The notes: generated by a model not told the origin, from the sequence alone. 64,000 bases of DNA from Pseudoalteromonas sp. A25 (GCF_009176705.1 NZ_AP021846.1:2326001-2390000), one strand, 5' to 3'. Shown: positions 1 through 8,563, counted from the first letter of the stretch. A program made the numbers and translations.

Positions 1-87
1 TTTAATGGTTTGATTGTTTGCAATGGCAGCCAGTACTTTTTCACGGCCCGCTGCGGTGAGCTTGGTCCAATATTGAGAATTTGACAT
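1..87 (-). CDS. Tail fibre/collar protein, module 3 (partial, N-terminus only)
   Basis: Only the first 29 codons are inside the window, starting at the ATG at 87 and running off the left edge. The visible start, MSNSQYWTKLTAAGREKV, has the 'LT.AG' pattern seen at the N-terminus of phage tail-collar fibre proteins (DUF3751/gpH type); the two other fibre bases in this locus have 'ITTAG' and 'ITQAG' at the same place. It follows gpI of module 3 with a 16-bp gap, the P2-like J-I-H order. The assignment rests mainly on gene order and this short match. Confidence 0.6.
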   Translation of the reverse strand, partial: MSNSQYWTKLTAAGREKVLAAIANNQTIK

Positions 88-103
88 AGTGATACTTTTA
101 AAA

Positions 104-640
104 TTAAGAAATTGGAAAAATCGTGGTCATGGATGAGCCGCAAAACACGCCCGTGGTGGCAACCCCTAAGTTGCCTTGCAAGTGCATTTGCATGGTGTAG
201 TCGACCGATTTGCGTTTTACGCTGTCTATGCGCCTGCGAGTTTCTTGAATGAGCGGCAGATCAATCCCTTGGTTTGATACATACACGTCAACATGAAACG
301 TGCCCGCGTCGCGCATGGGTGAATGCTCAAACCATTCGCTAATTTCTGCGCCCAGATTAAACGGCTGCAAAGCTTTGGTAATGGCGTAGCGCGTACCAAG
401 GTGGCGGTGTTGATCTAAACTATTGGCCACTACTTGGCGTTTTAGCTCAACGGGCCATTGTTCGTCCCATTCTTCAACGCCTTGGCTCCACGCCAACCAA
501 GGTAAAAATGCCTCGGGGCACGTACTTGGCTCCCACAAGATGGGCAACACATCAACCCCTTGATTGATGGGCGCAAGCAATTGTGCAGTTTGTTGCTGAA
601 GCTGGGCTTGCAATGGGCTACCTTGATGAAGCGCACTCAT
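104..640 (-). CDS. Baseplate/tail protein I (P2 gpI-like), module 3
   Basis: A 178-residue protein of the P2 gpI tail-protein family, a baseplate wedge component that works with gpJ. The N-terminal half has the family pattern: a 'P..LPWLAWSQGVEEWDEQWP' type block near residues 45-65, then basic residues and 'HRHLGTRYAI.KAL' near 75-95. The same blocks occur in the two other gpI copies here. Its ATG overlaps the stop of gpJ (ATGA, 637-640), so the two are probably translationally coupled. It is the shortest of the three gpI copies: it ends after one C-terminal unit (GNLGVATTGVFCGSS), whereas the others carry longer repeated tails. Confidence 0.85.
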   Translation of the reverse strand: MSALHQGSPLQAQLQQQTAQLLAPINQGVDVLPILWEPSTCPEAFLPWLAWSQGVEEWDEQWPVELKRQVVANSLDQHRHLGTRYAITKALQPFNLGAEISEWFEHSPMRDAGTFHVDVYVSNQGIDLPLIQETRRRIDSVKRKSVDYTMQMHLQGNLGVATTGVFCGSSMTTIFPIS

Positions 641-1542
641 ATCAGCACCTCGAAGGTCAGCGCATCAAGGCCGTTTTTGCACCAAGCTACTTCGTCGTCG
701 GCCACCACAATGTTTTGTGCTGGCGAGGTGAGTTCTACTTCTTCTACCCCCGCTTGGTGCAGCACGGCAAACAACGCTGAGCGCTTGATAGGCTTGCCCA
801 AACTGCTACGCTCGGCAATAAACTCGGCGGTTTTTTCTAGCACTTGCTGTTTTACCTGCGCGTGGCCGGGGCCAAGCTCTAACTTAACATGGGCTTGTAA
901 GTTAAATTCTTTGACCTTGGCGGCCACAATTTGTACGCGGTCGCCAATGGGGCGAATTTTTTGCGCCTCTAAAATATCCGATACCGAGTCTTGATCACCC
1001 TTTTTTAAGCCAAAGGTGTATTCAAGCTTGTTCATAAGCTCGGTGGATGGCTGACCATTTTGCGTCTCGTTACTTAAAATGGTGATCACAATATGGCACG
1101 GCGATGGGCTTGCCACATGCACGTCTTTTACCCGCTCATCGGTGCTGAGCGTATGGTAACGGTAGCTTTTTTCGGTGCCTGCCGTATTTAGGCTGTTAAA
1201 CGCCAGTTGCACGCGCTCGCGCAGGCGGGTGTCGCTTTCATTTTGCTGGCGTGCAACCGCGTATTTGCTGGCTATTTGGTCTAAATCTGCCCCTGTTGCG
1301 CTGCTGAGCATGGTTGATTTAGCCGCATCGTTCACCCGTGCACGCAGTAACATGGCTTGATACGCATAGGTGTTGAGCAGTTGTGTAAGTGGCTCAGATT
1401 CAAGCCCCAAGGTTTGCTCAAGCGCTGGATTTTGCGCTAATAAATTGTTTTTTAACTCTTGAAGCAGTTGCTCGTAGTCTAACTGTTCTAACACATTCGG
1501 CGGCGGCAACTTTGATAAATCAATTAGTTGAGATTTTGACAT
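637..1542 (-). CDS. Baseplate assembly protein J (P2 gpJ-like), module 3
   Basis: A 301-residue baseplate wedge protein of the gpJ family, which connects the tail hub to the fibre-bearing periphery in contractile tails. Family signs are the start 'LIDLSKLPPPNVLEQLDYEQ', a central 'ES.TRLRERVQLAF.S..TAG' near residues 100-120, a 'VKDVHV.SPSP' block, and the C-terminal 'HQAGVEEVELTSPAQNI'. All have counterparts in the two other gpJ copies in this locus. The copies are clearly homologous but strongly diverged, so this is not a recent duplicate. It is preceded by a fibre gene and overlaps gpI by 4 bp. Confidence 0.88.
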   Translation of the reverse strand: MSKSQLIDLSKLPPPNVLEQLDYEQLLQELKNNLLAQNPALEQTLGLESEPLTQLLNTYAYQAMLLRARVNDAAKSTMLSSATGADLDQIASKYAVARQQNESDTRLRERVQLAFNSLNTAGTEKSYRYHTLSTDERVKDVHVASPSPCHIVITILSNETQNGQPSTELMNKLEYTFGLKKGDQDSVSDILEAQKIRPIGDRVQIVAAKVKEFNLQAHVKLELGPGHAQVKQQVLEKTAEFIAERSSLGKPIKRSALFAVLHQAGVEEVELTSPAQNIVVADDEVAWCKNGLDALTFEVLI

Positions 1543-1558
1543 GGCTTGTTAAGTCCTT

Positions 1559-2263
1559 TTATTCACCGTGGTAAAAATAAATGGCAACGTTGTTAGGCTG
1601 TAAAACTTGCCCATTTTGAATGGTGTTGTTGGCAAGGTTTAAGTTCATTGCCTTGGTGGTATCTAACCAATTTTCGCCTTGTAAATACGCACAAAAATCA
1701 GGCCCGTCGGGCTGAGCTTGTCGAGTGAGTTTAAAGGCGGTATCGCTGCCATCAGGTACATGATTAAGGTTGTATCGGCCCATCACCCCTTTGGGAAAGG
1801 TTTGCGCAAACTGGTTGGGCGTGGCTATCACATCCATCTGCGGCATGGCGGTAAACTCTTCCCCCTCACCGATGGTGGCAATCATAATATGTGCGGTTAC
1901 TTGGCTGTGCTCGCTGATGGAATTACCCAAACTAAACCAGTTTTCATCACCTGTGTTGGGGTTTACCAAGGCTAAATCTTCGCCATTTATTACCTTGCAT
2001 TGGTCCACTTGCAGCCATTCACCTAAGCGATGACCACCCGCAAAACTGCCCAAATTGGTATTACCAAATGAGGTAAATTTAATCAAAACAGGTTGAATAA
2101 GACCTTGCACACCCGCATTGGCAAAATACTGCTCACGGCCATATACTGACAAGCTTTGAGTAAGTGGATTGTTGGCAGGCTCGGCTGCAATGCTATCAAT
2201 AAAAATAGTACTGGTAGATGCTCGGCACACATCAGCATGCACCAAGGTAAATGGGTTGCTCAT
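1559..2263 (-). CDS. Tail fibre-like protein (fibre 5), leading gene of module 3
   Basis: I place the start at the ATG at 2263 because AAGGA stands 6 nt upstream; a longer in-frame version up to 2344 would read through a terminator-like hairpin. The 234-residue product matches no family I recognise at its N-terminus. Its C-terminal third (pattern 'DVIATP..FAQTFPKGVMGRY', then 'VPDGSDTAFKLTRQ') is related to residues about 625-720 of the 977-residue fibre of module 2 ('DIIGSPENIAATFPSGVVGQW', 'IPDGQQNYELNRK'). I infer a receptor-binding or fibre-tip protein. It is first behind its own promoter-like region and 16 bp ahead of gpJ-3. Confidence 0.6.
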   Translation of the reverse strand: MSNPFTLVHADVCRASTSTIFIDSIAAEPANNPLTQSLSVYGREQYFANAGVQGLIQPVLIKFTSFGNTNLGSFAGGHRLGEWLQVDQCKVINGEDLALVNPNTGDENWFSLGNSISEHSQVTAHIMIATIGEGEEFTAMPQMDVIATPNQFAQTFPKGVMGRYNLNHVPDGSDTAFKLTRQAQPDGPDFCAYLQGENWLDTTKAMNLNLANNTIQNGQVLQPNNVAIYFYHGE

Positions 2264-2310
2264 TGTAAATCCTTTTGGGTATTGGCAAAAAAACACACAA
2301 AGATCGACAT

Positions 2311-2343
2311 AAAAAATGGGCATAGAGTTAAACCCTATGCCCA
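2311..2343 (-). terminator. Terminator-like hairpin in the leader of module 3
   Basis: On the minus strand a 9-bp perfect stem (TGGGCATAG/CTATGCCCA, arms 2335-2343 and 2317-2325, 9-nt loop) is followed directly by six T residues. It lies between the promoter-like region near 2380-2424 and the start codon at 2263, so a transcript starting there would meet it before the first gene. It could be an attenuator relieved by antitermination. Confidence 0.65.
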
Positions 2344-2410
2344 CCTCGTTACGGGAAAGACCACTGTTTCAATTTAGCGAAATAGTAGCAATTAATAGGA
2401 AAAGAAAACG

Positions 2411-2424
2411 GTCAAGTTTGACCG
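2411..2424. promoter_or_regulatory. GGTCAA-N2-TTGACC palindrome, probable activator box of module 3
   Basis: A 6+2+6 inverted repeat, extended to 7+2+7 by the flanking C/G. A -10-like TACTAT lies 23 nt further on in minus orientation (2382-2387) and no good -35 is placed for it. A second copy of the palindrome lies at 16088-16101 upstream of the whole tail locus. The position near -42 fits a class II activator site; this is inferred from spacing alone. Confidence 0.6.
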
Positions 2425-2442
2425 ATTTAAAAAGAAGTGAAG

Positions 2443-2473
2443 CAGTCATTTTGTGACTGCCTGATTGGAGTAT
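2443..2473 (-). terminator. Probable terminator after module 2
   Basis: Stem GCAGTCA/TGACTGC (arms 2455-2461 and 2443-2449, 5-nt loop) read on the minus strand, followed by a T-rich stretch (TTCACTTCTTTTT). It lies just downstream of the last gene of module 2 and upstream of the module 3 palindrome. Confidence 0.55.
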
Positions 2474-2505
2474 TATAGAAGCTTTTTAATAGAGGCCAGC
2501 TGCTT

Positions 2506-3198
2506 TTAAGCAACCCATAACTGTGATTGCTTTTGCAATGCAAGCTGACAAGCTTGGGTTAATTGTGCTTTGCTCACTTCAACCACCTCATTGTTAGCCA
2601 TCACCCATTGCTGCTTATCTGTATCAGACATTATTAAGATAGCTCGAACCATACGCTGTTGGCTTAGCTCGTCACCATCAAACTCAAGGCCATCTACGCT
2701 CACCGTGATTGCTGCCACATTTGCAGTACGTTGTGCTTTAAAACGTTCTCGTTTAACTGAAGCGATATATTCAACGCTTTGGGCGATGGTTTTGGGGTGA
2801 TGATAGGCAATCAGTGCCTCATCGTCATAAACAATATGCGCATCTTGTGCTTCGGTTGTGAGTTCTAAATCAACCTCTACGTTTTTGACTTCATAACATG
2901 CGCGGCGTTTTGCCATATCAATCACAGGCTCTGGCGGTAACTCTGGCACATCAATCTGATCGTCAGGGTTTGCAGCGTTGTGCGCTTGGGCCTGTTCAAT
3001 CTGCGCTTGAATATCAGCCAATGATGCTTGCCACTGTTCGTGTGCTTGCGCGTGTTCTACCTCTTCTTGCTCAATCGCCAGCTTAAGTGCTACTTTGATT
3101 TGCTCGCTTGGATGTCGAAGCATTTGTTTAGTGGCAACGTCAGCGTAAGTAACTGTAGGTGTTTGTAGTTCAATTGAGTCGATTGTTTGTTCAGTCAT
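2506..3198 (-). CDS. Tail fibre chaperone-like protein with DUF4376-type C-terminus
   Basis: A 230-residue protein directly downstream of the long fibre gene (9-bp gap). Residues about 50-85 are rich in Gln, Glu and Ala and look like a coiled coil. The last 55 residues ('QQRMVRAILIMSD...QQWVMANN', then 'VSKAQLTQACQLAL') match the DUF4376 pattern seen in proteins encoded next to phage tail fibres. By position it is probably the assembly chaperone or accessory of the 977-residue fibre. The function is inferred from context and the C-terminal pattern. Confidence 0.65.
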   Translation of the reverse strand: MTEQTIDSIELQTPTVTYADVATKQMLRHPSEQIKVALKLAIEQEEVEHAQAHEQWQASLADIQAQIEQAQAHNAANPDDQIDVPELPPEPVIDMAKRRACYEVKNVEVDLELTTEAQDAHIVYDDEALIAYHHPKTIAQSVEYIASVKRERFKAQRTANVAAITVSVDGLEFDGDELSQQRMVRAILIMSDTDKQQWVMANNEVVEVSKAQLTQACQLALQKQSQLWVA

Positions 3199-3207
3199 GA
3201 TTCGGCC

Positions 3208-6141
3208 TTAGTTGTTATATGCGATACCAATTGGGAATTGGGTGTGATGGCAAAATACTTTTACCGTGTTGCCGTTAAGGTCGGTTTTAACGTCTTCGCC
3301 ATCAACAATTTGGATGGTTTGGTCATCACCCCAAGATCCTTTAAAGTTTACAGGTGCAAATACAACATTCCCCGAAGCAATACCCACAACTTCACCATTG
3401 TCATTAACGTAAGCTACATCCTCGATAATGCCTGTTAGCGTTGCTAACGCTTGCACCACGATCCCTTTAAAAGCACCTAATGAAAAGCGATATACCTGTC
3501 CTTTAGTGAAACTTTGCGAAACGCTTGAGTTTGCTAACTGCACGTCATGGAGTTGATATTGCATTTGCGCACCATTAAATTGCATGTACAGCAAACCATT
3601 ACTTTGTGTAATGCTATAAAGTGTTTTTACCGCAGGAGAATTATCATTTGGCGCATCAAGAGAGATTGCTGGGTGTAATGGCTCATCACCTGCTCTTGCA
3701 GACCAGCTCAGTGTTTGATGTGGACTATAATATGTGTGCTTACTTAGAGGTAAAAACTCTTGGAAAAGCGCACTGTCCATTCTTTTCCCTATATTCTGCG
3801 TAAGACTAAACTGCAGTTTATTTCCATACTCTTTCCTATGTGCTTGAGTCGCATAAACACTCCCTAAATCACCTAATACACGCTTACTCGCTTGAGCTTG
3901 GGTGAACACACTTGCTGACTCATAACTAATTAGTGCAACTGTCGTTTGTGCAATATTAGTGTTTAAAGAGCTTGCGATTAGATTGAAATTCCAGTCGTTG
4001 CCATTTCTAACTTCCCACCCTGATTCACCGTTATCATTTGTAAAAGTAATGGCCATATTTAAACCATTATTTGTTATCGCTTTTCTATTTAGTTCATAGT
4101 TTTGCTGGCCATCAGGAATTTGAGGCAACCATTGTCCAACAACACCACTGGGGAAAGTAGCAGCAATGTTTTCTGGGGAACCGATGATATCGACCCAAGG
4201 GAGAGAGTCGAATTCACTCGTCATTTGCTCGCCTTTTATTAGATAAACATCATCTCCAACCTGCCAGTCTAGTAAAGTGGTTGAACCGACATTCTGAAAC
4301 CTGTTTTCTGGTAATATACTCGGCGCATCTGAGGTATAAATATTGCCACTGGGTTCAACATATATGGGGTAAAGGATATTGCCTCGAGTAATGTTGTATA
4401 AGTAACTAAATGGCCTATTGTGAGGTTCAATTTCATAACCATTTTGTATATCGACAGTTCCAGCCAAGTTTACGTAATACTTACCTGCATATACAGTCGC
4501 AATTGCCAGCTTTTTTGCTTCCACAGTGGTAAATATCGTACTTTCTTTTCCTCGCAGTGTACCTGCCACAGCTTTGCGCATTGTCTCTTCACGCAGCTGA
4601 TTTACATCGAGTTTATTGGCGTTTAAACGTAAGTCTTCAACTTGTCCCGCATAGATGGCATCATGATATTTATAACTACCAGGGCGACCTGTTTGCCCAG
4701 CGCTGTTGGTGCCGTATGTGGCATGTCGACCAATACGAGAAGGTGTCGCAAGCTCAAAGCAACCCGCTTTGCTTGGGTAGTAATTGCTAGGTAGTGTATT
4801 CCAATGGTAATTAGCGACGTTAGTTTGCGTAAACTGCGCTGTGCCCATTGGGTTGTAAACTGGATGATATGCGCCTTGGTTTAAACGTTGCACGAGTGCG
4901 ATAGGAATTGCAGTAATATCCTTGCCTATAACCCGCCAAAGCCCAGCATCTCCCAGAGTTACTGTATTGCTCACTGCCTGAGAGTTTGCAGATTGGAATA
5001 TTTGGTGATCAGAGACGACACTTGCGGACAGGTCGTTATAATCAACATTAGCGCCTCGCGGTAGCATCCATTGCCAAACGTCATCACCAAAGTCACCATG
5101 ACCTAAATACCTTGACCTATATGGACTATACCCTGAGCCACTAGAAAGCTGAGAACGCCCTTGCCAATCATCGCCTAATCCTTCAACAACACGCATTCGA
5201 TAACGCACTTGCACAAACTTGTTAGTTTGAGCATCGTAATAAATATTGTTCTCGGGCTCACTTAAAAACCGTGTTTTTTGCTCATCGGTTAACGTCGACC
5301 ATTTAGCACCATAACCCTTGGTGTTTTGGTCCCATTCACCAAAAGCAGAGTAACCTTGTGCAACAAGACTGTTCTGTAATGAGATACCACCATAACTACT
5401 TGCACCGTATTGCACATTACCCAGCGGGTAGACGACGCCTTTTTCGCTGATATCTTCATGCCATGACTCTAAAAACACCAAGTCTTTACGGGAAGTGATC
5501 ACTTTATTCGTGGCGGTTTCTGATGTGAACGCCGCTTGCGCATCACTGTGCTCAGTGACAGTACCCGTTGCTGAATCATAGGTTTTAGTACCATCGGGTG
5601 CTGGGGGCAGTGTAAACAGTACATAATCTTTATGTGCAACCTTTGAAAGCGCCAAAAAGACACCATCTACTAGCGCCTTAGCGCGATTGCTTGACAATTC
5701 ACCAATTCCACCAATATCGGAATCTGCAACCCCCAACGAGATTGAATTTATACGGTTTAACCAAGTCCACATCCCTTCATTTATAAATTGATAATTCGGT
5801 GTAGAAATATGTTTCCCCCACTCAACAAACCCACTACCCGCATATTGATGCTTACGTTGTTCACGCAAGGCATCAAACTGCACTTTAGACATCGCTGGCA
5901 TCCAAGGCTTAATGGCTTCATCCATACGCGTTTGAATTTCACTGTTTACCTTAGCCGCATCACTTTTTACTTTATTGAGCGTGGTTGTGGTCGCTGATGA
6001 CATATCTGATTTGGCATCAGCCACGGCTTGTTCAATACGGGTTACTTGCGTTTGCACGGCTTGGGTTAATGCATTACTTTTATTTGCTAAATCGGCATTG
6101 GTGGCATTGAGAGATTTGATTTGGTCTTCGATGGTGCTCAT
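3208..6141 (-). CDS. Large tail fibre protein (fibre 4), module 2
   Basis: A 977-residue fibre. The first ~75 residues (start MSTIEDQIKSLNATNADLAN) form an obvious trimeric-coiled-coil type region rich in Ala, Thr and Gln. Residues about 80-620 form a large globular part I do not recognise, and about 625-720 is a module shared with the fibre gene at 1559-2263. The ATG overlaps the stop of the fibre base gene (ATGA at 6138-6141), so base and distal fibre are separate but coupled genes. No enzymatic motif or intramolecular chaperone signature was recognised. By position and size it is the main receptor-binding fibre of module 2. Confidence 0.75.
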   Translation of the reverse strand: MSTIEDQIKSLNATNADLANKSNALTQAVQTQVTRIEQAVADAKSDMSSATTTTLNKVKSDAAKVNSEIQTRMDEAIKPWMPAMSKVQFDALREQRKHQYAGSGFVEWGKHISTPNYQFINEGMWTWLNRINSISLGVADSDIGGIGELSSNRAKALVDGVFLALSKVAHKDYVLFTLPPAPDGTKTYDSATGTVTEHSDAQAAFTSETATNKVITSRKDLVFLESWHEDISEKGVVYPLGNVQYGASSYGGISLQNSLVAQGYSAFGEWDQNTKGYGAKWSTLTDEQKTRFLSEPENNIYYDAQTNKFVQVRYRMRVVEGLGDDWQGRSQLSSGSGYSPYRSRYLGHGDFGDDVWQWMLPRGANVDYNDLSASVVSDHQIFQSANSQAVSNTVTLGDAGLWRVIGKDITAIPIALVQRLNQGAYHPVYNPMGTAQFTQTNVANYHWNTLPSNYYPSKAGCFELATPSRIGRHATYGTNSAGQTGRPGSYKYHDAIYAGQVEDLRLNANKLDVNQLREETMRKAVAGTLRGKESTIFTTVEAKKLAIATVYAGKYYVNLAGTVDIQNGYEIEPHNRPFSYLYNITRGNILYPIYVEPSGNIYTSDAPSILPENRFQNVGSTTLLDWQVGDDVYLIKGEQMTSEFDSLPWVDIIGSPENIAATFPSGVVGQWLPQIPDGQQNYELNRKAITNNGLNMAITFTNDNGESGWEVRNGNDWNFNLIASSLNTNIAQTTVALISYESASVFTQAQASKRVLGDLGSVYATQAHRKEYGNKLQFSLTQNIGKRMDSALFQEFLPLSKHTYYSPHQTLSWSARAGDEPLHPAISLDAPNDNSPAVKTLYSITQSNGLLYMQFNGAQMQYQLHDVQLANSSVSQSFTKGQVYRFSLGAFKGIVVQALATLTGIIEDVAYVNDNGEVVGIASGNVVFAPVNFKGSWGDDQTIQIVDGEDVKTDLNGNTVKVFCHHTQFPIGIAYNN

Positions 6142-6680
6142 GACAGCACTCCTTTTTGAGCTAGTTCGTTATATAAATTGACAATGGTCAGGTTGGTTTC
6201 AAGCTGTGAGGCAAGCATTTTAGTTTGTACTTCTGTCATATGAATAAAGACATCGTCGTAGTACAAACGTAAATCACCATCATGGGTAACGGTGATAGCA
6301 TCTTGGGGCGCAGCGCTGAGTAATAAATCAAACCCTTGCACCACGGTGGCCATCGGGGTGAGATAAAACAAAACATTTTCTGGATGTGACCACACCGCAA
6401 ATAAGGTGCCGTCAGATAAGAAAAAGCCAACCTCTTTAACGCCATAGCTGGTATCGCTGGTAAATTTGCCAGAGACGCGAAATTGACCATTTTTAAAGTC
6501 GGTTGCATCACCCGTTGGCACTCTACTGCGTTCATTTTGTAACTTGGTTTGACTGCGCTGCGGCGTATAGCCTTTATCGCCAATCGCGATATGGCTTAGG
6601 TGTACACTCAGGCCCTTTTCTTTGGCATTAACGGCTGCGTTAAGACCAGCCTGCGTAATAATTGGTTGATAAGTACTCAT
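6138..6680 (-). CDS. Tail-collar fibre base protein (gpH N-terminal type, DUF3751), module 2
   Basis: A 180-residue protein matching the N-terminal attachment domain of P2-type tail fibres: start 'MSTYQPIITQAGLNAAVNA', then 'HLSHIAIGDKGYTP', 'R.RVP', 'VKEVGFFLSDGTLFAVWS' and 'DLLLSAAP'. In classical gpH this domain is fused to the fibre shaft. Here it stands alone, and the distal fibre is the next gene (overlap ATGA). It also overlaps gpI upstream (6677-6680). It is homologous to the module 1 protein at 11569-12093. Confidence 0.85.
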   Translation of the reverse strand: MSTYQPIITQAGLNAAVNAKEKGLSVHLSHIAIGDKGYTPQRSQTKLQNERSRVPTGDATDFKNGQFRVSGKFTSDTSYGVKEVGFFLSDGTLFAVWSHPENVLFYLTPMATVVQGFDLLLSAAPQDAITVTHDGDLRLYYDDVFIHMTEVQTKMLASQLETNLTIVNLYNELAQKGVLS

Positions 6681-7504
6681 GTAAATTCCATGGTTAATGT
6701 TTGAAATGTGGTACTACCCGACACACTGCTAAACTCAATGTCTGAAGTACTCAATTGAATATCCGTGTTTTGCACCAGTGCTTGGTGGCTAATTTGCAAT
6801 GGACTTGTTACACAATGTGTAAACATGCTGGTTGTTGCAAAGTTGTCATCTGCACTTTGCGCAAGCTGACTCGACGCTATTTGCAGGAGGTTACTGGTGC
6901 TACTGACATAAAGCGCAGCGTGCTCAAACTCGCCATCGGCATTTTGTGTTAGCTGTGTTCGTTTAATTTGTGTAGCGGTACTAGTCGCTGAAAAATACAA
7001 CTGATTTTGTTGAATAATGCCGATTTGAAAGTCAATTTGTGTGCGTGCGGGCTTGTTCGCCGCAATGGCTCGCCAAAGCTGAGCTTGTAACTTTGGGGTG
7101 ATAAAGGTATCACCTTGCTCATTCAAATTGTTTTTTGCTAAAGCCAGTACAGTTGCGGTATGCGGCACGCCATCGGTTTGCCACCATTCTTGTAATTCAA
7201 GCTCGGCGTCCAGCGCGTTTAGCGATTGTTTAAGCGCGCCAAAGGTGCCCTTTATTCTGTGGCTTGGTACGCTATCAGCAATAACCTGACGTTGAATATG
7301 CTCAGGCCAACTAGCATCCCATGCATCCACACTTAATCCATGCGCAAGCCAAGGTAAAAAATGGGCCGGACATTGCCATGGGTTCCAAAGATGCTTTAAT
7401 GGTACAGGCACTTTTTCTATCCGAGCGGCGGCCCCTGACAGCGCATGTTCAAATAACGAACTACTTACGGGCAATAGCGGGTCGTATTGTTTAGCATCAG
7501 ACAT
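6677..7504 (-). CDS. Baseplate/tail protein I (P2 gpI-like) with repeat extension, module 2
   Basis: I start this at the ATG at 7504, which overlaps the end of gpJ-2 by 8 bp and gives MSDAKQYDPLLPVSS, matching gpI-1 (MSDTNKDFKSLLAPN). The product is 275 residues. About 1-170 is the gpI domain ('PAHFLPWLAHGLSVDAWDASW', 'SHRIKGTFGALKQSLNALDA'). The last ~100 residues are three and a half units of about 29 residues, each beginning LYFS.TS, LYVSSTS or MFTHCVTS and rich in Ser, Thr and Gln. This tail is absent from gpI-3 and unlike the tail of gpI-1. The repeats may be an exposed appendage; that is inference. Confidence 0.85.
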   Translation of the reverse strand: MSDAKQYDPLLPVSSSLFEHALSGAAARIEKVPVPLKHLWNPWQCPAHFLPWLAHGLSVDAWDASWPEHIQRQVIADSVPSHRIKGTFGALKQSLNALDAELELQEWWQTDGVPHTATVLALAKNNLNEQGDTFITPKLQAQLWRAIAANKPARTQIDFQIGIIQQNQLYFSATSTATQIKRTQLTQNADGEFEHAALYVSSTSNLLQIASSQLAQSADDNFATTSMFTHCVTSPLQISHQALVQNTDIQLSTSDIEFSSVSGSTTFQTLTMEFT

Positions 7505-8498
7505 TGCGCTGTGCCTCAATTGATATGTCAATATTTTCGCAATAGGCCACTTCATTTTCGGCAACAAAAATATCGCTGCTTGGTGAACTTAGCTCAACAC
7601 GCTGCACGCCCGCGCCATGCAAAACCGCATATAAACCCGATAAAGAAATATCATGAGCAAACTTGCGGTGCTGTTTCAGCCAACCGTTACACTGTGCTGC
7701 CACTGATTGATAGATGCTATCGCCATCTAAGCCTGGGTAAAGGTGTAACTTGGCCTTGATAGCAAAGCGTTTCACCTTAGGTTTTAGTAAATTAACCCTA
7801 TCTGTAAGGGGTCGAATGTTGTCCTGATTTAAATAGCGATTAACTTCACTCAATACAGCATCCGACGGTGTTCCATCACCTTCATCGCTGAGCAACGTGA
7901 TGGCCACATCCCCTGGCATGGGGTTTTCAAGTCCTGCGCTGTAAGTGTTTGTTAACAACTTAGTGCCAACTGGTAACGCCTCAGCAAATTCTTCGGGTGG
8001 TGATTGCAAAACAAATTCCGGCGCTTCAATAAACACATCTTGAATATGGTTTGACGCTTTAAAACAATGAAATGCATAGGCCCCTTCTGGGCCGGCAGTG
8101 CTGAAGCCTTCTAATGCTAATTTAATGCGAGTACGAAAGCGCTCATCGCTTTCATATTCAATCTCATCGGCAGGCAGATTTTCACTGGCTTGGCTTATCA
8201 TTGCACGCGGCACACCAAAGCGCTGACCTAAAAAGTCCAGCTCTTCAGTGGTGGCTTTGGCAAGTAACACTGCCTCTGCGCCTTCATTAATACGCTTGCG
8301 AATTAGCAATTCACGATAGGCAAAAGTATCAATGAGTTTGATCACCGGATCGCTTTGATAACTCAATTGAGCATCAGGAAAGCGCGCTTGAAAATCATCA
8401 ATAATGGCTGTTTTTATGTCGTCAAAGCTTAACGGCTCTATCAGCTCTGGCGTAGGAAGTTGGTTTAAATCAATGGCACTAAAGTTGGTTAAGCTCAT
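7497..8498 (-). CDS. Baseplate assembly protein J (P2 gpJ-like), module 2
   Basis: At 333 residues this is the longest of the three gpJ proteins. It has the family start 'IDLNQLPTPELIEPLSFDDI', the central 'ESDERFRTRIKLALEGFSTAGPEGAY' near residues 115-140 and the C-terminal 'HGAGVQRVELSSPSSDIFVAENEVAYC'. The extra length is an insert near residues 155-190 relative to the other copies. It acts in the baseplate wedge with gpI, which it overlaps. It opens module 2, about 110 bp after the last gene of module 1 and beyond a strong intergenic hairpin. Confidence 0.88.
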   Translation of the reverse strand: MSLTNFSAIDLNQLPTPELIEPLSFDDIKTAIIDDFQARFPDAQLSYQSDPVIKLIDTFAYRELLIRKRINEGAEAVLLAKATTEELDFLGQRFGVPRAMISQASENLPADEIEYESDERFRTRIKLALEGFSTAGPEGAYAFHCFKASNHIQDVFIEAPEFVLQSPPEEFAEALPVGTKLLTNTYSAGLENPMPGDVAITLLSDEGDGTPSDAVLSEVNRYLNQDNIRPLTDRVNLLKPKVKRFAIKAKLHLYPGLDGDSIYQSVAAQCNGWLKQHRKFAHDISLSGLYAVLHGAGVQRVELSSPSSDIFVAENEVAYCENIDISIEAQRNV

Positions 8499-8563
8499 AG
8501 AAAACTCAAAATTGGCAAAAATTGCGTGTGGGTTAACAGATTCAGAATTGGGTAGTTAGTGCG

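Noticed and set aside
560..994. 144-codon plus-strand ORF across gpI-3 and gpJ-3
   Set aside because: It lies antisense to two well-supported baseplate genes and has no family features.
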